Assembly (NCBI GenBank): GCA_019155185.1
Contig: CM032804.1
Span: forward strand, 12,930,992-12,994,991
Reading direction: 5' to 3'
Source: Beaufortia kweichowensis
Taxonomy: Eukaryota; Chordata; Actinopteri; Cypriniformes; Gastromyzontidae
Length of the DNA stretch: 64,000 bases
Positions 50,101 to 63,004 of this stretch are shown piece by piece. Within the stretch, counting starts at the first letter, position 1. Every line of letters starts with the position of its first letter. A program made the translations under genes and the position numbers. The notes beneath the pieces are model-generated. The model saw only the letters and a program-made list of their open reading frames with translations. It was not told the DNA's origin and did not search any database.

Positions 50101-53100
50101 GTTGCTGGAGGTGCCTGTGCATTTCTTAAAGAAACAGTTCAAAAAAAATTAAAATTAAAGAGACCATTGTCATACATAAGAGAAAAAGAGCATATGTATT
50201 TTTAACATGAGACTGTTGTAAACTATGGAGATGACACAAGTAATGCATCTATTAATAGGCACTTGCAAATAATCTTAAAATAGACAGATATTAGTGATCC
50301 ATTACTGTCATGTGACGGAGAATGTGTGGTCATTGGTGTGAATGGTAGGATACAGCATGATGTTATGTCATGGCTTTGAGCAAAAGGGAAGAATGTGTCA
50401 GTCAGTGAGTCATGGGGGCGTGGCCTTTGGCTCTGGTTAGTTATTCATTGACCTCACATGCATCCACAAGAGTGCGATTGAAGCACAGATTTTGTTCATC
50501 TCAGGTGTGTCCTAACACACTAGTGTTTAGCGTGTTTTAGATTGAAATCTGGTCATAAGATCTGAATTGGGCAATTTAAGTCACAAGTTAATCATGCATT
50601 TTTTTAGTATGCATACATGTATAAATTAGGTGTATTTTTAGCTAATTATATAAATTATTATTATTATAATTTTGGTATCTCCTTTCAGGTGCTCTTACAA
50701 ACAAGCTCATATTTTGACATTAAAGTCAATTAACATAATTCATTTTGCTGTCATGTCAGACTGGTCGATTCATCAGTGCACGCTATAAAAAATAAATGTA
50801 AATAGTTGCTCCACCTCAACTTTCCTTGTAGACATACATAGACACCGCATTTTCCACTGATTCGAAGATCAGTGATGTTGTCATATGGGGGAAGTCAAGA
50901 CTGTCCTATAAAGACATACAAGTAAAGTAAGTTATTTATTGTAAGAAAAAGTATGTCATCAAGACTCGTGAAAACTCACACTGGTCAAGCATTACAAACA
51001 GTTAAAAAATGTAAATGTTATTGTACTTTTTATTTAAAACACTAGGTCGCAACGGGCCAAAGCTTTCAATGCGTTGTCTGTGTAAGTGTGACTGTTCTTG
51101 TCGACTAATGTCACAAATCTTTCAAAATGACTTTATAGCCCCTTTTCTCCAAGCATATATCATATGAAACTGCTTATGATTCTAACAGGTTCAGTTCTGT
51201 GTGCTTTTCTCTGTAAGTGTTCACTGAGAAAAACATCAGATTAAGCAAATAAACAAAACTTGCCAGAACATTTTCTTTCTTTTATTTACTTTGATATCTT
51301 TACTTTTATCAGGGTTTTGGTTCATTGTGCTGTTATTGTCAACCCTGTGATAGGCTCCCGTATGGCAGTCCGTCTTGTCTGACTTTCTGTCTAGCATAAT
51401 TATCAGCGTGGTCCTTATTTGTTGACAAAATCCCTTTATCTGGTGCTGAGGGGAACAGTGCTTATGTCAATGGGAAAAGTGAGTTTGGTTGTGAGAGGAA
51501 TCTGCTGGTTAAGTCTTATCTGAATGATTCCCAAGACTCTCACCAGTGCGGTAACAATGGGTAATCAGGAAGGAGACATTCTCCAGAGCTCAGTCACAGC
51601 CACATATCAACCCACTGAGGGGAAGTCGGCCTGTGCCGAACTTCCTGTTGGCTCGGACGCCACATTTAGAAACTGCACATTTTGGCCGTGTCTTCTGCAT
51701 TGAAAGCACAGTTTCACTTTTCTAACTCGATATGTATTAGGCAAAATTTGCACTAATTGTTAGATGCAAACTGCATTTATTGTACTCTGCATAATGACAA
51801 TCAAGTTAAATCTAATCTAATCTTAAGGAAACCTTTTTTCTTCTGTTAGAGCATGTACGCTGTGTTACCCGAGCTGCTGGACAGTAATCCTTTCTCAGAG
51901 AGCGGTCATCTGCGCATGTCTGCAGGACTTGGACACGTTCTGGACGTTCTGAAGGCAGCTCTGCATCTACTCAATACTTTCCAGGTGCACGGTGACATCA
52001 CATCTCAGCTGCTGGCATACTTGTTCTTCTTCACCAATGCCTCGCTCTTCAATGCGCTCATGGAGAGAGGTCAGTGTCTTCACACACACTGTTCTTCTGA
52101 GGGTGTTATTTGGCCTATAACAATATTCAATGTTGATTGTCAAATTTAGGGTTCATATACACATATACACATTTTTTTCAGTGCATTGACATAATTTGGA
52201 CAGATCCTATAGAGTGACTTCTCTCTGTTTTAAAATAGCCGATAGGGTTAGTTTACCTCACAGCCTGGAATGTAATGAGAAGCTGAAGTGCAGAATGATG
52301 TCATTAAAATTATTGATAAAAATCATATTGGCATAAGCGAGTGTGTTTAGGAGCACATTATGTATAATATTGCAGAAAAATTGAATAACTCACAAAATAA
52401 TGATGTATGGGATGCAATACTATAATGCTTTAGGTTGGTAAAATCAGTGTGAACACTGTATTAAAACTGGAAAGCATGTTTCTTTCTAATTGTTGATAAT
52501 CTTCATCATCATGCACACACAGGCACTAACATTCACGTAAATATACATACATTTTTAAAGAATTAAAATAATTGTAATATTGCAAACAGTATTACAATAT
52601 GTATAATGCGCATATATGCAACATTTCGATATTCATTTCCATTCATGAGTTTTTGTTCTAAACAGACGTGACAGCGATACGCAATGAGTGACAGTGGACT
52701 CTAAATAGAAACTCTTTCTATTTCGGCGACGTTGAGGCTGACAGCACCACCCATACAGTGATCTCATTTAATGAAAGTTCTGCACCTCATGAATTTTAAT
52801 TTAATTCAAAGATTAGCTTTGCGTTTGACGCGGCATTACGGAAGTCATGATAATACAGTATGTGCAATACATTTCAGTATGTACATGTGCACGCTCTCCA
52901 GCTGTGTTTTGTGATCAATTATCGTGTCACGCCACTTTTTTCGCATTCAGTGTGGACAGTCAAATTGTTTTAGGACACAGTGTAAGTGTCCCAAAACTAA
53001 GTAATATTAACGTAACACTCTTGTTGTTCATTTGTGATTTGTAATTGTGGGGTTTGTTTGGCTGTAACATTCACAGTTTACACAAAGATTGTTATTATTA

Positions 53101-56100
53101 TATAAGAATTAAATAGCATGATAGTAATTGTAAGAAAAAATAATAATAAAAATAATAATCCAGTACTATGTACAGTACTGTGTGTTAGCCTCAATACTGA
53201 TTGGGACTTGTAAATAAATGGACATGTGGATGTGTTTGAAGGATCTGGCAGGGGCTTTTATCAATGGTCTAGAGGAGTGCAGATGCGTGCCAACCTGGAT
53301 TTACTAATGGACTGGGTTCAGAGCATTGGACTGGGAGATCTGGCCACAGACTTCTTCCAGAAACTCTCCGCAGCCGTCAACCTGCTAGCCACTCCCAAAG
53401 AGACCCTACTACAGGTCAGAAACTGTTATAACTACAGTAAATCCACAGATGGCATTATGGGAAATGATTTTCTACCCCAGTACATAAAGAAAAGGTTGAT
53501 TTATGAAGTATAATGAAATACAAATGAATTTAATGCAAACCTGATCTGTCTGTTTGTCTTGGACAATTTCACAAATTTGTCTGAATTAGCAAAATGGTTT
53601 TCAAAAAAGAACCAGATGATGTCAGTAATCCTAAATAATCATGTACACTTGTCATGCAAATTATTTGGTTAAAAAGTACCCAAAGTTTAGGTGACTACTG
53701 CTCAATCGAACAAAGAATAATTAACTTGGGTTTGACAGGAATGTGTGTTAAAAATTGTAATCTTGGGTTTGACTGCCAGGTATGAGTATTGATTATAACC
53801 TTGTCATCCCAATGTTTAAGACTTTAATCGTCCACACGAAATATTAAAATGACGTGATGTGTTAAAAACGCTGAGCAAACCTGTTTTATGGGCCAGTGGC
53901 CTTGCTTGTGGTATAAGGTTCATTTAATATGACAACATGATGGCATACATCTAATTACAAAGGTCATATTTAGCTCTTGAGTCATGCTGTTTACCTGTAC
54001 ATCATCAGTATAAAACCTCATTCAGCTAGTTTGAACATGTATGATCTTGATTCACACATGATAAATGTAAAATATATGTATTATTAAGCTTAACCTTTAA
54101 GTCTCATTTTAGTTATACAAATATAGACAAAGGTACTGCAAGCTGTAAAGACTTTAGCATTAGATGAATAGGAAATAGTTTGTGTTTTTCACAACAGCAG
54201 TAAATCCCATCTTAAGCCTGTTAACTTCATTGATACTTGTTGAATACACATTTCCTTACACAACAGTAAACACTCTTATCAAGCCCATAAAGCAAAGGAA
54301 CAATAATGGAGCACAATACAAATTTAACAGCATGCCACCCAAACACTTCCTGTACCGTGGGTGGTTTACAGGTCTTGTGAAGTGGCTGCTGTTACTCAAA
54401 GACTTGTGTCACTTGGTCTTTAAACCTCTTTAAGGCTTATAACCTGTTAGAGTTTTACACACATATAGGCATTAGGGCCGAAATACAGCACGAGGTGGGT
54501 GGAGCTATGATCTCACTTTCTTAAGACGTCAGCCAAGTTTACTTTTTACACACTCCAAGGAAACATACATGAGTCATTCTCACATGAGCGCTCTGTTTAT
54601 TTGTCCTGCATTCCAGAGTCAACCATAAATGCACGATTAACACTAGGCTATGTGCCAATAGGCTTTCTACATAGGCAGCTATCTTTTAAGTCAGCATCCC
54701 AAATAGACACATTTCAAGACTGCATCGAAACCATAAAAATATATTACTCCTTACACAAAGCACACAGAAACAAACTAAAAACTAGTAATGTAATCATCTT
54801 ATAAAAATACACAGGCGCTAATATAAGATATTTAGTTATTTGAGGCAATGACATTCACGTTTAGTGACCTATGTGTGACGGGCTCAGTGATATCTAATCT
54901 TTTTTCAACATGATCTAGTGTGTAATTAGAGTAAATGTTATCTTCCTCTATCCTTCAAACAATAGTTGCATGTCAGGGTTGCTTGGAGACTGGTTGTTAT
55001 GGATCCACTCGTGGCATGAAGACACAATTCGCGGTTTTGTAAAACAACCATTTCTGCAGTTGCAGATGTCGTGTACTTTTCTGCTTAACATCTGCCTATT
55101 TTAAGATGGCGGTTGTGACTCTCCAGCCCAGTCTGCTGGCTTTTACGGTCATCCGCAGTAGCAAAAATAATGTGATGATCTAGACAGCAAAGAAATGAAA
55201 CCTCTTGCTTAACTTTCCTGCTTTTCAGATTTACTTCTTGAAAAAGACATAATTGACATTCAGAAAATGCAGAAAACATCTTGACAATATCGCTATGCTT
55301 ATATTTGCAAATGTACATTTATTTACCTAGAAACCTCTGACACGCCTCAATACAATTTTAATCTGGATGGTGGACTAGATTTTGTACTTACTATTTTATT
55401 GTTTGTATTCATAGAGCCAATGTATTGTATGCGTGACCTAAAGCACACATAGGACACGGTGCTTTTAAACCTATTTGATACTCAAATCCTAAAAGAAACG
55501 ACATCTGCAAAACAAGTACCAGATCCAGCTACAAGACACGTGGCAAAAACAAACCTTTGGCACGTTCCTCTGGATAAAATGAGTAACTCATAAACATTCA
55601 CGTTCTACACATGAGAGACTGTGTTTAGATTCTGTTAGCCAAAGGAAAGACTTTGATGGTCATGTAACAAAACCAAGGCTTCTGTCAAAACAAGAAGGTG
55701 GTTCAATTATGTTTAATTCAGATAAATCATATTTAATTCAGGATTAAGACTCAGCATAAGGTGGCCCTCTTGAAGCTAGCAGTAGGATGTTTCTGTGTAC
55801 ATATAGTGTGTTCATGTACATGTGACTGTGTACACCAACATACACGTGTGGGTTGTTAAACCTGTCCCTTACTTATCTGTGTCTGTGTTAATAGACATCA
55901 TGGTCGTCTCTGAGAGCTGAGTTTGTTCATCTGAATCCCGCCCAGCTACATCATATGCTGAGAGAATACAACACGGGCCGCTCTTGTCCTCCATGCTGGA
56001 GCCCGTCTGCCGAGGACATGGCAGGTGCCCTCCAAACCTGTGAGCTCAGATACACACACACGTTAGGTTTCTATACATTGTAGGGACTTTCATAATGACT

Positions 56101-59100
56101 TTAATACTGTACCCTACCTCTAAACCTAACCCTCACACAAACCTTTCTGCATTTTTACATTTTCATGTACTCAAATGTCATGAGAAGAAAGTCCCAGGAA
56201 CTACATGACGAATGTGACATTTCTCTTTAGTTCAATGATGTGTTAATCATCGTTCCTGTGACTGACCACACAACTACTTTTCGTCTTAGCTGAGATCTTG
56301 GAGAGTTTCGACAACCATCCTCCACTTATGCTGCCCGGCAGTGGCTTTCATCTGGAGCTGGGGAGTCCCATCACAGATCCAGATCTGTTTACTCCCCTCC
56401 AGCACCTGCAGGAGTTCATCCAGTCACTCCCAGACAACCAGATACAGTCTGAACTTCAGCTCTCACAGGTGAACCTCCTTCACACTTTTAACTGCTCGCA
56501 TGATGCTTTATTGGAAGGTCAAACAGATTTAGAAATTTAGTTTGATCATTATTTTGTTTTTGTAAGAACACACATTTTTGAGAGGTAACATAAATTCACA
56601 AACCAGAAGCAATAACACCCAAAAAACAGAGAAGACTCTTTATTTTAATTTTCATGTGTTCATTTATGAGGAATATGGACTGTTATGGATGTGACAATTC
56701 TGAAAACAGCACTTTACCTGACTATGAAAAATGATGATTTATAAACAAACAAATGCTTTAAAAACTTGGAGAAAGACCTCACATGAGTATTTAAACCACC
56801 AAATATTGACTTCTGAGCTATTCAGTATAGCTTTTTATGGTGAGGTTGACATTTGCATTAAATTGTCCATTTATTTTGTAAAAAAAAATGTGTGAAATTA
56901 TCTAAAAGAATGTATGTAACCATGGTAAAATGTGAGCAATATCAGATTAGCCAAAACATTAAATAAACACACAAAAATAATATCTAATAGATGACAATAT
57001 AGGTAACTATTATTATACAATTTGGAAAAAATACCCAAATGGTCACAGATATATTTGTAGTTCAACACAATATTTAGTGATATTAGTGTATGATAATGTT
57101 TTTTATTTATGAAGAAGTAGATTGTAAAACACATGGTTTGAAGTCAAGGGACTGTTCTGTGGGCATCCAAAATGACTTTTATAAGGATTTCTTTAATCAT
57201 CAAGACATTTTGATGTTATTTAGGGCTCATGCAGTGATGTGACTGGAGAAGTGCAGTCTGCTACATACCCACCCAACTGTCACAGCTCAAACACAGCATC
57301 TGAGCCAATCAGCATCCACGATTCAGGGTCGGTAAATCAGCAACATGTGTCCATGACATCTCCTCAGCTCAGAGGCTCTCACACCAAACTCAGTTCCTGT
57401 GAGGCCGTCTTGACCCAGAAACTCAAGTGTCTGGAGCTGCACAACAGACTGCCTGGAAACACAGACATGGGTTATCACAAGAGTCTGGCCCTCGACCCTT
57501 CCTGTCTGCTCACACCTCCCAACACGCCTCAGAGTCTCGAACAGGCCGAGCTTGAAGCCACTTTGGTGGAGGGGGTGGCCCAGCAGACAGCACGGCAACA
57601 CTGGAAAGGTAATCATTTCTTGTTATAAAGTCTGTAGGATGAGACATTAAAACATACTGCGATATTATTATTGAATTATATAATTACTTTGTTGATTATA
57701 AAATAATAATGGACAATTATAAAATTGTTTGCCATTCTTACTATGTAGTTTAAAGGCACAATATTGCATTCAAATTTCCCAAAACGATAGCACAGTGTTA
57801 TATATACATGCATTATACCAAATGTTTTCAACAATGTTTGAATCCAGAGAAATTCACAGTTTTAACAGTCAATGCCTTCATGTTTGTGTAAAAAACAATG
57901 GCAAAACCATGTCATGTACCATAGTATTTCGTTATTGTTTGCAAAACTGTTGCCAGAAGTAACTCCAAAAAAATTAAACGTATGGGTGACTCATCGCACT
58001 ATTTAATTTGACAAATAAAGTGTTTAGCATTAAACGTTACATTACTTGCGGCTAATTCTTTAGAATGTAATGAAATCATACGATCAAAAGTAACAAAAAA
58101 CTTTATTTCATTAAGTTAACAAGATTCATGAGTCACATTGGGTTTATTTATGTTGGTTGTAAAGGTAAACATGACAACATCGTTATCAATGCACACACTT
58201 TTTGTTTTGAATATGCAACCTCTAGTGATGAAACTACATATTGTGCTTATTGTCATTTCTCCATTAGTATTGCCAAGTGAAATATTTTTAAAGATGGGGT
58301 TGTGTTTTATGTCATGTACTGCAAGCACAGTGCTGTGAGAAATGTCTGGCTTGTGTTCACCCTGCGGGGTGTTCCCTGACTTCAAAGGCAGGCTGTATTG
58401 TTTTTGGAGGCATATGGGGGTGGAGATGTGAGAGCTAGGGTTTATGTGCTCTGGCTACAGTGATTGAAGAAGCTGTGGGTGTGAGGAGAGATGAGCCATT
58501 AGCTCCAGACACCAGGAGATCACTCCTTTTCTCCAGAACCCTCTCCTCCACATAATATTACTGTTATGGACAGGTGAGGTCACTGAAGCTCTCGTGTAAC
58601 TGGTTGTGATGCACAAGTATCAAAATTTAGAATTAGATTCATCAGTTGAATTATACAATGAAAGAGAATAGAAAGTTATATATAAACACAAGACTTCAAA
58701 TACATGTAAAGTACAAGTAATTGAATAGTTCATAGCTGAAGTTGGTAGAGTTGAATAGCAGAGCTTTGGATGTGAACATTTCTTAAGGATCTTATTCCCA
58801 TTGGTTTCTTGCCGCCTCTTTCTAGTGGCACTTACTAATGTGGATTTTCTCAATCATAAAATCCAGTTTTGGCCGCTAATATATTATATGCTTTTTGAAA
58901 AGTCCTATAATCTGCTTGAAGAATTAAAGAGTGCTGGTGATGTCAGGAGAAGAAAGAGCAGTGGATGAAACATCATGGGAGTTTACAGTTGGCTTGCTGG
59001 CTGGAATCTTAATCGGTGCAGTCATTGTTCAGTGTGCTGCTGTATGGCGGGGGGCTTGTGCTTCTGCTGCTGTTGTGACGGTCTGGAGGGAAAACTGTCT

Positions 59101-60781
59101 CAAGTTTGCCTTGTTTTCCCACCAGCCAACAGTCTTTATTGTAGATTGTATTCTGAAACACATTTGAGAATAAGAGTAAAACATGGTCAAAGTTTGGGAT
59201 TAGAGGAATTTGGTATTTACTGTAGTCTTCTGTGTAACCAAAATCAGTAAAATTGTGTTTTCTTAACAGGGAGCACAGACCAAAGAAATGAGGAGGAGGA
59301 GGATGATGATGATGAGAGAGATGAAGTGTTCGCTGTAGAGCTGATTAAAGGACCTCATGGTCTTGGGTTGGCACTTGTGGATGGAATGGTAAGAATGATC
59401 TTCTTCCCAAATTGTTTTTTGTCTTTCTATATTCAGTCTCTTTGCAATTTGAGCTTTACATTATCCACAATCAAAGCTCTATCACACCTACTAAATATAC
59501 ACAAAAAAAAGCATCTGCCAAATGTATAAATATAAATAGCATAAAAACATCCTGCTGGTACTATTTCTGCTGTATATAATATGTGACACTGTCTGTGAAA
59601 ACCAGGCTAAAGTCTCAAGTTTGATTTCATCTATTAATAGCACTATGATTTCAATCTGTGACATGTCAATATTAAAGATACTAAGGTTATATTCTTACAG
59701 AATGTTCTTTACATTGTTTAGTGATTTTATGTAAAAAAACAGTAAATAACAAAAAATTACATAACATTTTAGCTGGGTTTTCACAGACAAGGTCACATAT
59801 GTGCACAGTACATTTTCTATAAACACTATTCAGAGTACTGTATCCCAAAATGCAGTGCACTCTAGGCTATTTAGGCTATTCTAGGCTCTAGAATATATTC
59901 AAAATCATTGCCATACATTTGGCATAAATGCTTTTCCATAAATTATGCAGCTTTATGAGAAAACTAGTTTGTAGAGTACAAAACAGTAAATTTCCTTCTT
60001 AGGAAAGTTTGAGCCTGTAAATGACTTGAAATGGCTGACTTGGGTGTTATCCATAAGATACACGTGTGGGGGGTTATGTTTTACGAGAATCTGCACTGTA
60101 GGAGATAAATGAGTTTGCACTGGCTACACTAATACTCTTATAAAGCCAAAGAGTCCAAACCCTGACTAAACATAAGACCCCCTATGCGTTTCCCAAAACA
60201 TTGAAAAGGTGGAGTTGATGTTAACAATAAAATGAAAGAACCTGATGACTGTGTGGTTGAGATAATAAAACATCTATTTCCCCATAAAGGCTCCAAAACA
60301 AATGCTTAAATTCCACTAGTGTTACACAGAGGATCTTGATCTAAACTAGTCATTTAGATTTCATTTCCTGTACATGTGCATCATTGACGAGTCACCCTGT
60401 AATCTCTTTGTTTCCTTTCTTTGTCATGTGTTGTCTAAGCAGAAAACTCCATTGAGAATGAGCGGGATCTATGTTAAGTCAGTAGTGCCAGATTCCCCAG
60501 CCGCCCTCAACCAGAGACTGAGAGTGGGTGACCGCATCCTCGCTGTGAATGGAGTCAGTCTGGTGGGCATGGACTACCACAGGTGACCAAACTAGTTTTA
60601 AACAAAGATGAGATGTGATGGACCTTCTTGTCTCTAAAATTGGTTAAATAACCCTGCTGTGGTCTGCCTTTTTTATCTCAGGGGTAGAGAACTCATCCGG
60701 ACGTCGGGCGATCTGCTACGATTACTGGTGGCGAAAACCGAATCCAGAAGCAGTTCCAGGACCTGCATCACCAGATGCTGA
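41182..60781 (+). CDS. rasip1: RASIP1/RADIL-family RA-FHA-DIL-PDZ protein (16 exons, 1148 aa)
   Basis: Exons: 41182-41309, 42245-42574, 42723-42958, 43653-43981, 46866-47525, 48067-48104, 48841-49007, 49341-49453, 51850-52069, 53242-53414, 55895-56024, 56290-56468, 57224-57608, 59270-59388, 60443-60582, 60682-60781. Phases agree; the total is 3447 nt without a premature stop. The N-terminus FPVGLLIRSPKRRLAML resembles RASIP1. A Ras-association domain (about 118-215; LKIFG and NYKSVLAT) is followed by an FHA-like domain (about 330-440; DILPQHC, THNG, PGDLVGLGQHYLFMFKDP), a dilute/DIL domain (about 575-860; YYLTK, LPELLDSNPF, FYQWSRGVQ), a linker with SCLLTPPNTP, an acidic run, and a PDZ domain (about 1049-1136; carboxylate loop GLGL). 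The family binds GTP-loaded Rap1/Ras and controls cell adhesion and endothelial junctions and lumens. The core is RASIP1-like but the PDZ and linker are RADIL-like, so the ohnolog assignment is open. Exon 6 is only 38 nt. Confidence 0.9.
46248..46345 (+). repeat. Half-copy of the foldback element at 37629-38019
   Basis: 'AAAGCTGAAATCTGTAACTT' followed by 'TTGCCTCTGTATCGCAATCTC' tracks the left ~100 bp of 37629-38019. The right end is absent. It lies in rasip1-like intron 4. Confidence 0.55.
48541..48720 (+). repeat. Intronic repeat pair, copy 1
   Basis: 'CTGTTATGGATGTGACAATT' through 'ACATTTGCATAAAATTG' is repeated in the same orientation at 56680-56870. It lies in rasip1-like intron 6. Family not recognised; probably a dispersed element. 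Confidence 0.7.
56680..56870 (+). repeat. Intronic repeat pair, copy 2
   Basis: Direct-orientation partner of 48541-48720, in rasip1-like intron 12. The best conserved block is 'CCTCACATGAGTATTTAAAC' and what follows it. Confidence 0.7.
59501..59538 (+). mobile_element. SINE 3'-tail remnant
   Basis: 'AAGCATCTGCCAAATGTATAAATA' type ending, the same LINE-related tail as the fuller SINE at 60862-61000. Body not visible. Confidence 0.5.
59583..59801 (+). mobile_element. Miniature inverted-repeat element, copy C (most complete, about 219 bp)
   Basis: The terminal repeats 'TGTGACACTGTCTGTGAAAA' and the reverse complement of the right end 'TGTGACCTTGTCTGTGAAAA' are about 30 bp and well matched. 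TA dinucleotides abut both ends, suggesting TA target-site duplication as in Tc1/mariner-like elements. It lies in rasip1-like intron 14. Confidence 0.7.
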
Positions 60782-60783
60782 GC

Positions 60784-60789
60784 AATAAA
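60784..60789 (+). terminator. Poly(A) signal of the rasip1-like gene
   Basis: AATAAA two bases after the TGA stop, implying either a very short 3' UTR or use of later signals in the AT-rich downstream DNA. Confidence 0.4.
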
Positions 60790-60861
60790 AAAAACTCATC
60801 CTTTAAACTCAGGACTGTATCACTAAGCCTGATCTTTCCTTTCAGACCCATTCATTCATCT

Positions 60862-61000
60862 TCCTGTAGCTTAAAAAAGTGGACATGGCTAGCTACTCCA
60901 GGGTCATGGGTTTGATTCCCAGGGAATGCATGAACTGATGTAATCTATACCTTGAATGCAATGCAAATCACTTTGGATGAAAGTGTCTGCCAAGTACTTT
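60862..61000 (+). mobile_element. tRNA-derived SINE
   Basis: The 5' part ('TCCTGTAGCTTAAA' then 'GGTCATGGGTTTGATTCCCAG') preserves decayed A and B boxes of a tRNA-type pol III promoter. A body 'GAATGCATGAACTGATG' and the tail 'CACTTTGGATGAAAGTGTCTG' follow. This combination is characteristic of abundant cypriniform SINEs and is the best taxonomic clue in the window. Confidence 0.8.
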
Positions 61001-62862
61001 TTTAAGAAAACTTGCAAAATGTTTTTGCTGAAACCAAAGAAGAGGTGATCCAGAATGGATCCAATAATATTTTCAAGCAAGTTTTGTTGTTGTTTTTGTT
61101 GCTGCTTTTGGCCGTCTGTCTGCCTACTTTAAACAGAACATTAGGATGTACCAACATCTTTAAAAAAACAAAGAAACCCTTGTTTATATTTTCTTTTTAT
61201 AGTAGGTTATGTTTTTCTTGGATTGAATAGTCTACCAGTCGTTTGAAACCATTTGTTTACCAGTGGTTTATTTTCGTTTCGTTTCTATTATTTGTGTTTC
61301 GTGGTTCTGGTTTAGTGGGAAATACATGTGGTCCAGACTGGGTTATACCAGCATCCTTACAGTTTATACTGAAAGAATTTTTAAACGGATGTTTCATAAC
61401 TTTATGTCCAGTTTTTTCAGTGACAGACATATGTCATTTTTGGCTATAATTGTATTTTCAGTATTTTATCGAAGTTGACCAGAAGTATCAGTTGTCACTT
61501 GCATTAGAAAACTTCCCCTGCTTCCTGTTCTCAAGTTACTTTTCATATCATTTTTATGTTATATTGAGTTTGCTTTGTACCTGATGTCAATCATTAAGTG
61601 ATACATAATCACTTTCCGTGCCAGAGAAACAGTGTTATATTGTGTCATCAGTGTTACTGATGGCATTAAACAAAGCATTTGATTTGTAATATTTATATGT
61701 GTATTTGTATAAGTGTTATGATTATTTTATTTCTTTTTAAGGAAGATGATTAACTGTTTTTCTTTTGTTTTCTTTGTTCCATAAACAATCAGTCTTATTT
61801 CTGAGTTCACTGACAGCATCACTGGTGTTTATTTCAATTATTCTCATGAAAAACTATTTATAATATTGTTTTGAGAATCCAGGAAAAACCCCTATGAAAT
61901 TAATTTCTTTTAGTGTTCTTGTGTATTTCCTGTTAAGGCAGGAAGTTGGGGCGGGACATAACGAAGGGTGTGTTTCTTTATTAAATAGCCTGTAGCCTTC
62001 ATCAGCTATGAATCATGATTTTCTACTTGGTATTGCTGGTCAGAGGTAGGTGGTTTTATAAGGGCTTTTATTCGAGAAAGCATTTTATTGACCAAAAGTT
62101 TATATAACGCCAGTCCACAATAAGTCATTGATATGTGTTTTCCTGGAATACAAAAACTGTACATTTTAAAAGGTAGCTTTGTCAGGGTTCATTTAAACTT
62201 GACTATAAAGCTAACAAACATGAATTTAAAAGCAGTTTTGATTTAATGGGTTCTGTAACTGCGGTTGCCATTCTGCTCTCCTGGGTCTGTTGGTCTTTAC
62301 AAATTAAATCTAAATAAAGCAACGGCACACTTCTGGGTACATGAGGAGGCCAGCTGCTGTGAGCTGTACTACAGGCTTGTAAAAGAGCATGGAGGGAGTC
62401 CAAGGGTGTGTTTTAGGGAATGCTGCCCTGAGCCACCACAACACTTGCCATTTATAGAGCATTTATTGAGTGAGCTTTTCACTGTAGCAGCTATAGACAC
62501 ACCCGCTCAGTACCAGAGCTCAGCATTTAAAATTTTTTACACACATTTTAAAGATGTTTTTTTACCAGTGATGCAGAGGTGTTGAGTAGGTTTAGTTTCT
62601 ATGTCAGCTCTTTAGTATTTGTGCCTTATGCTTTGTTACAGTATTTATGCAAGCAATGTGTGCTTTATTGTAAGTATGTATCAATGCAACAAGTCTTCCT
62701 TTCGCTGGAAAAATAGTCCCTGAGTGACCCTGATATATGTTTAAGTTGTAAAGGGTGTTGTGCAGTGACAGAATCATTGCGTGAAGCGCTCGTAGCTGTG
62801 ATTTATCATGAATAACTAGAATTAACTATTAACCAACCAAGGACTGAAACTAACTGTTTTAT
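61001..62862. other. Intergenic, no gene recognised
   Basis: AT-rich sequence downstream of the rasip1-like gene. The open frame at 62265-62585 encodes about 106 residues, but I see no domain, acceptable splice context or family similarity. Confidence 0.5.

Positions 62863-63004
<142 letters not shown>

Noticed and set aside
58931..59167. Hydrophobic 78-codon frame in rasip1-like intron 13
   Set aside because: The flanking exons splice in phase without it and no family match is seen.
60862..60935. Possible tRNA gene
   Set aside because: It has B-box similarity but no intact cloverleaf, and it continues into a SINE body and tail.
62265..62585. 106-codon frame downstream of the rasip1-like gene
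   Set aside because: No domain, splice context or family similarity; the Cys-rich composition alone is not evidence.
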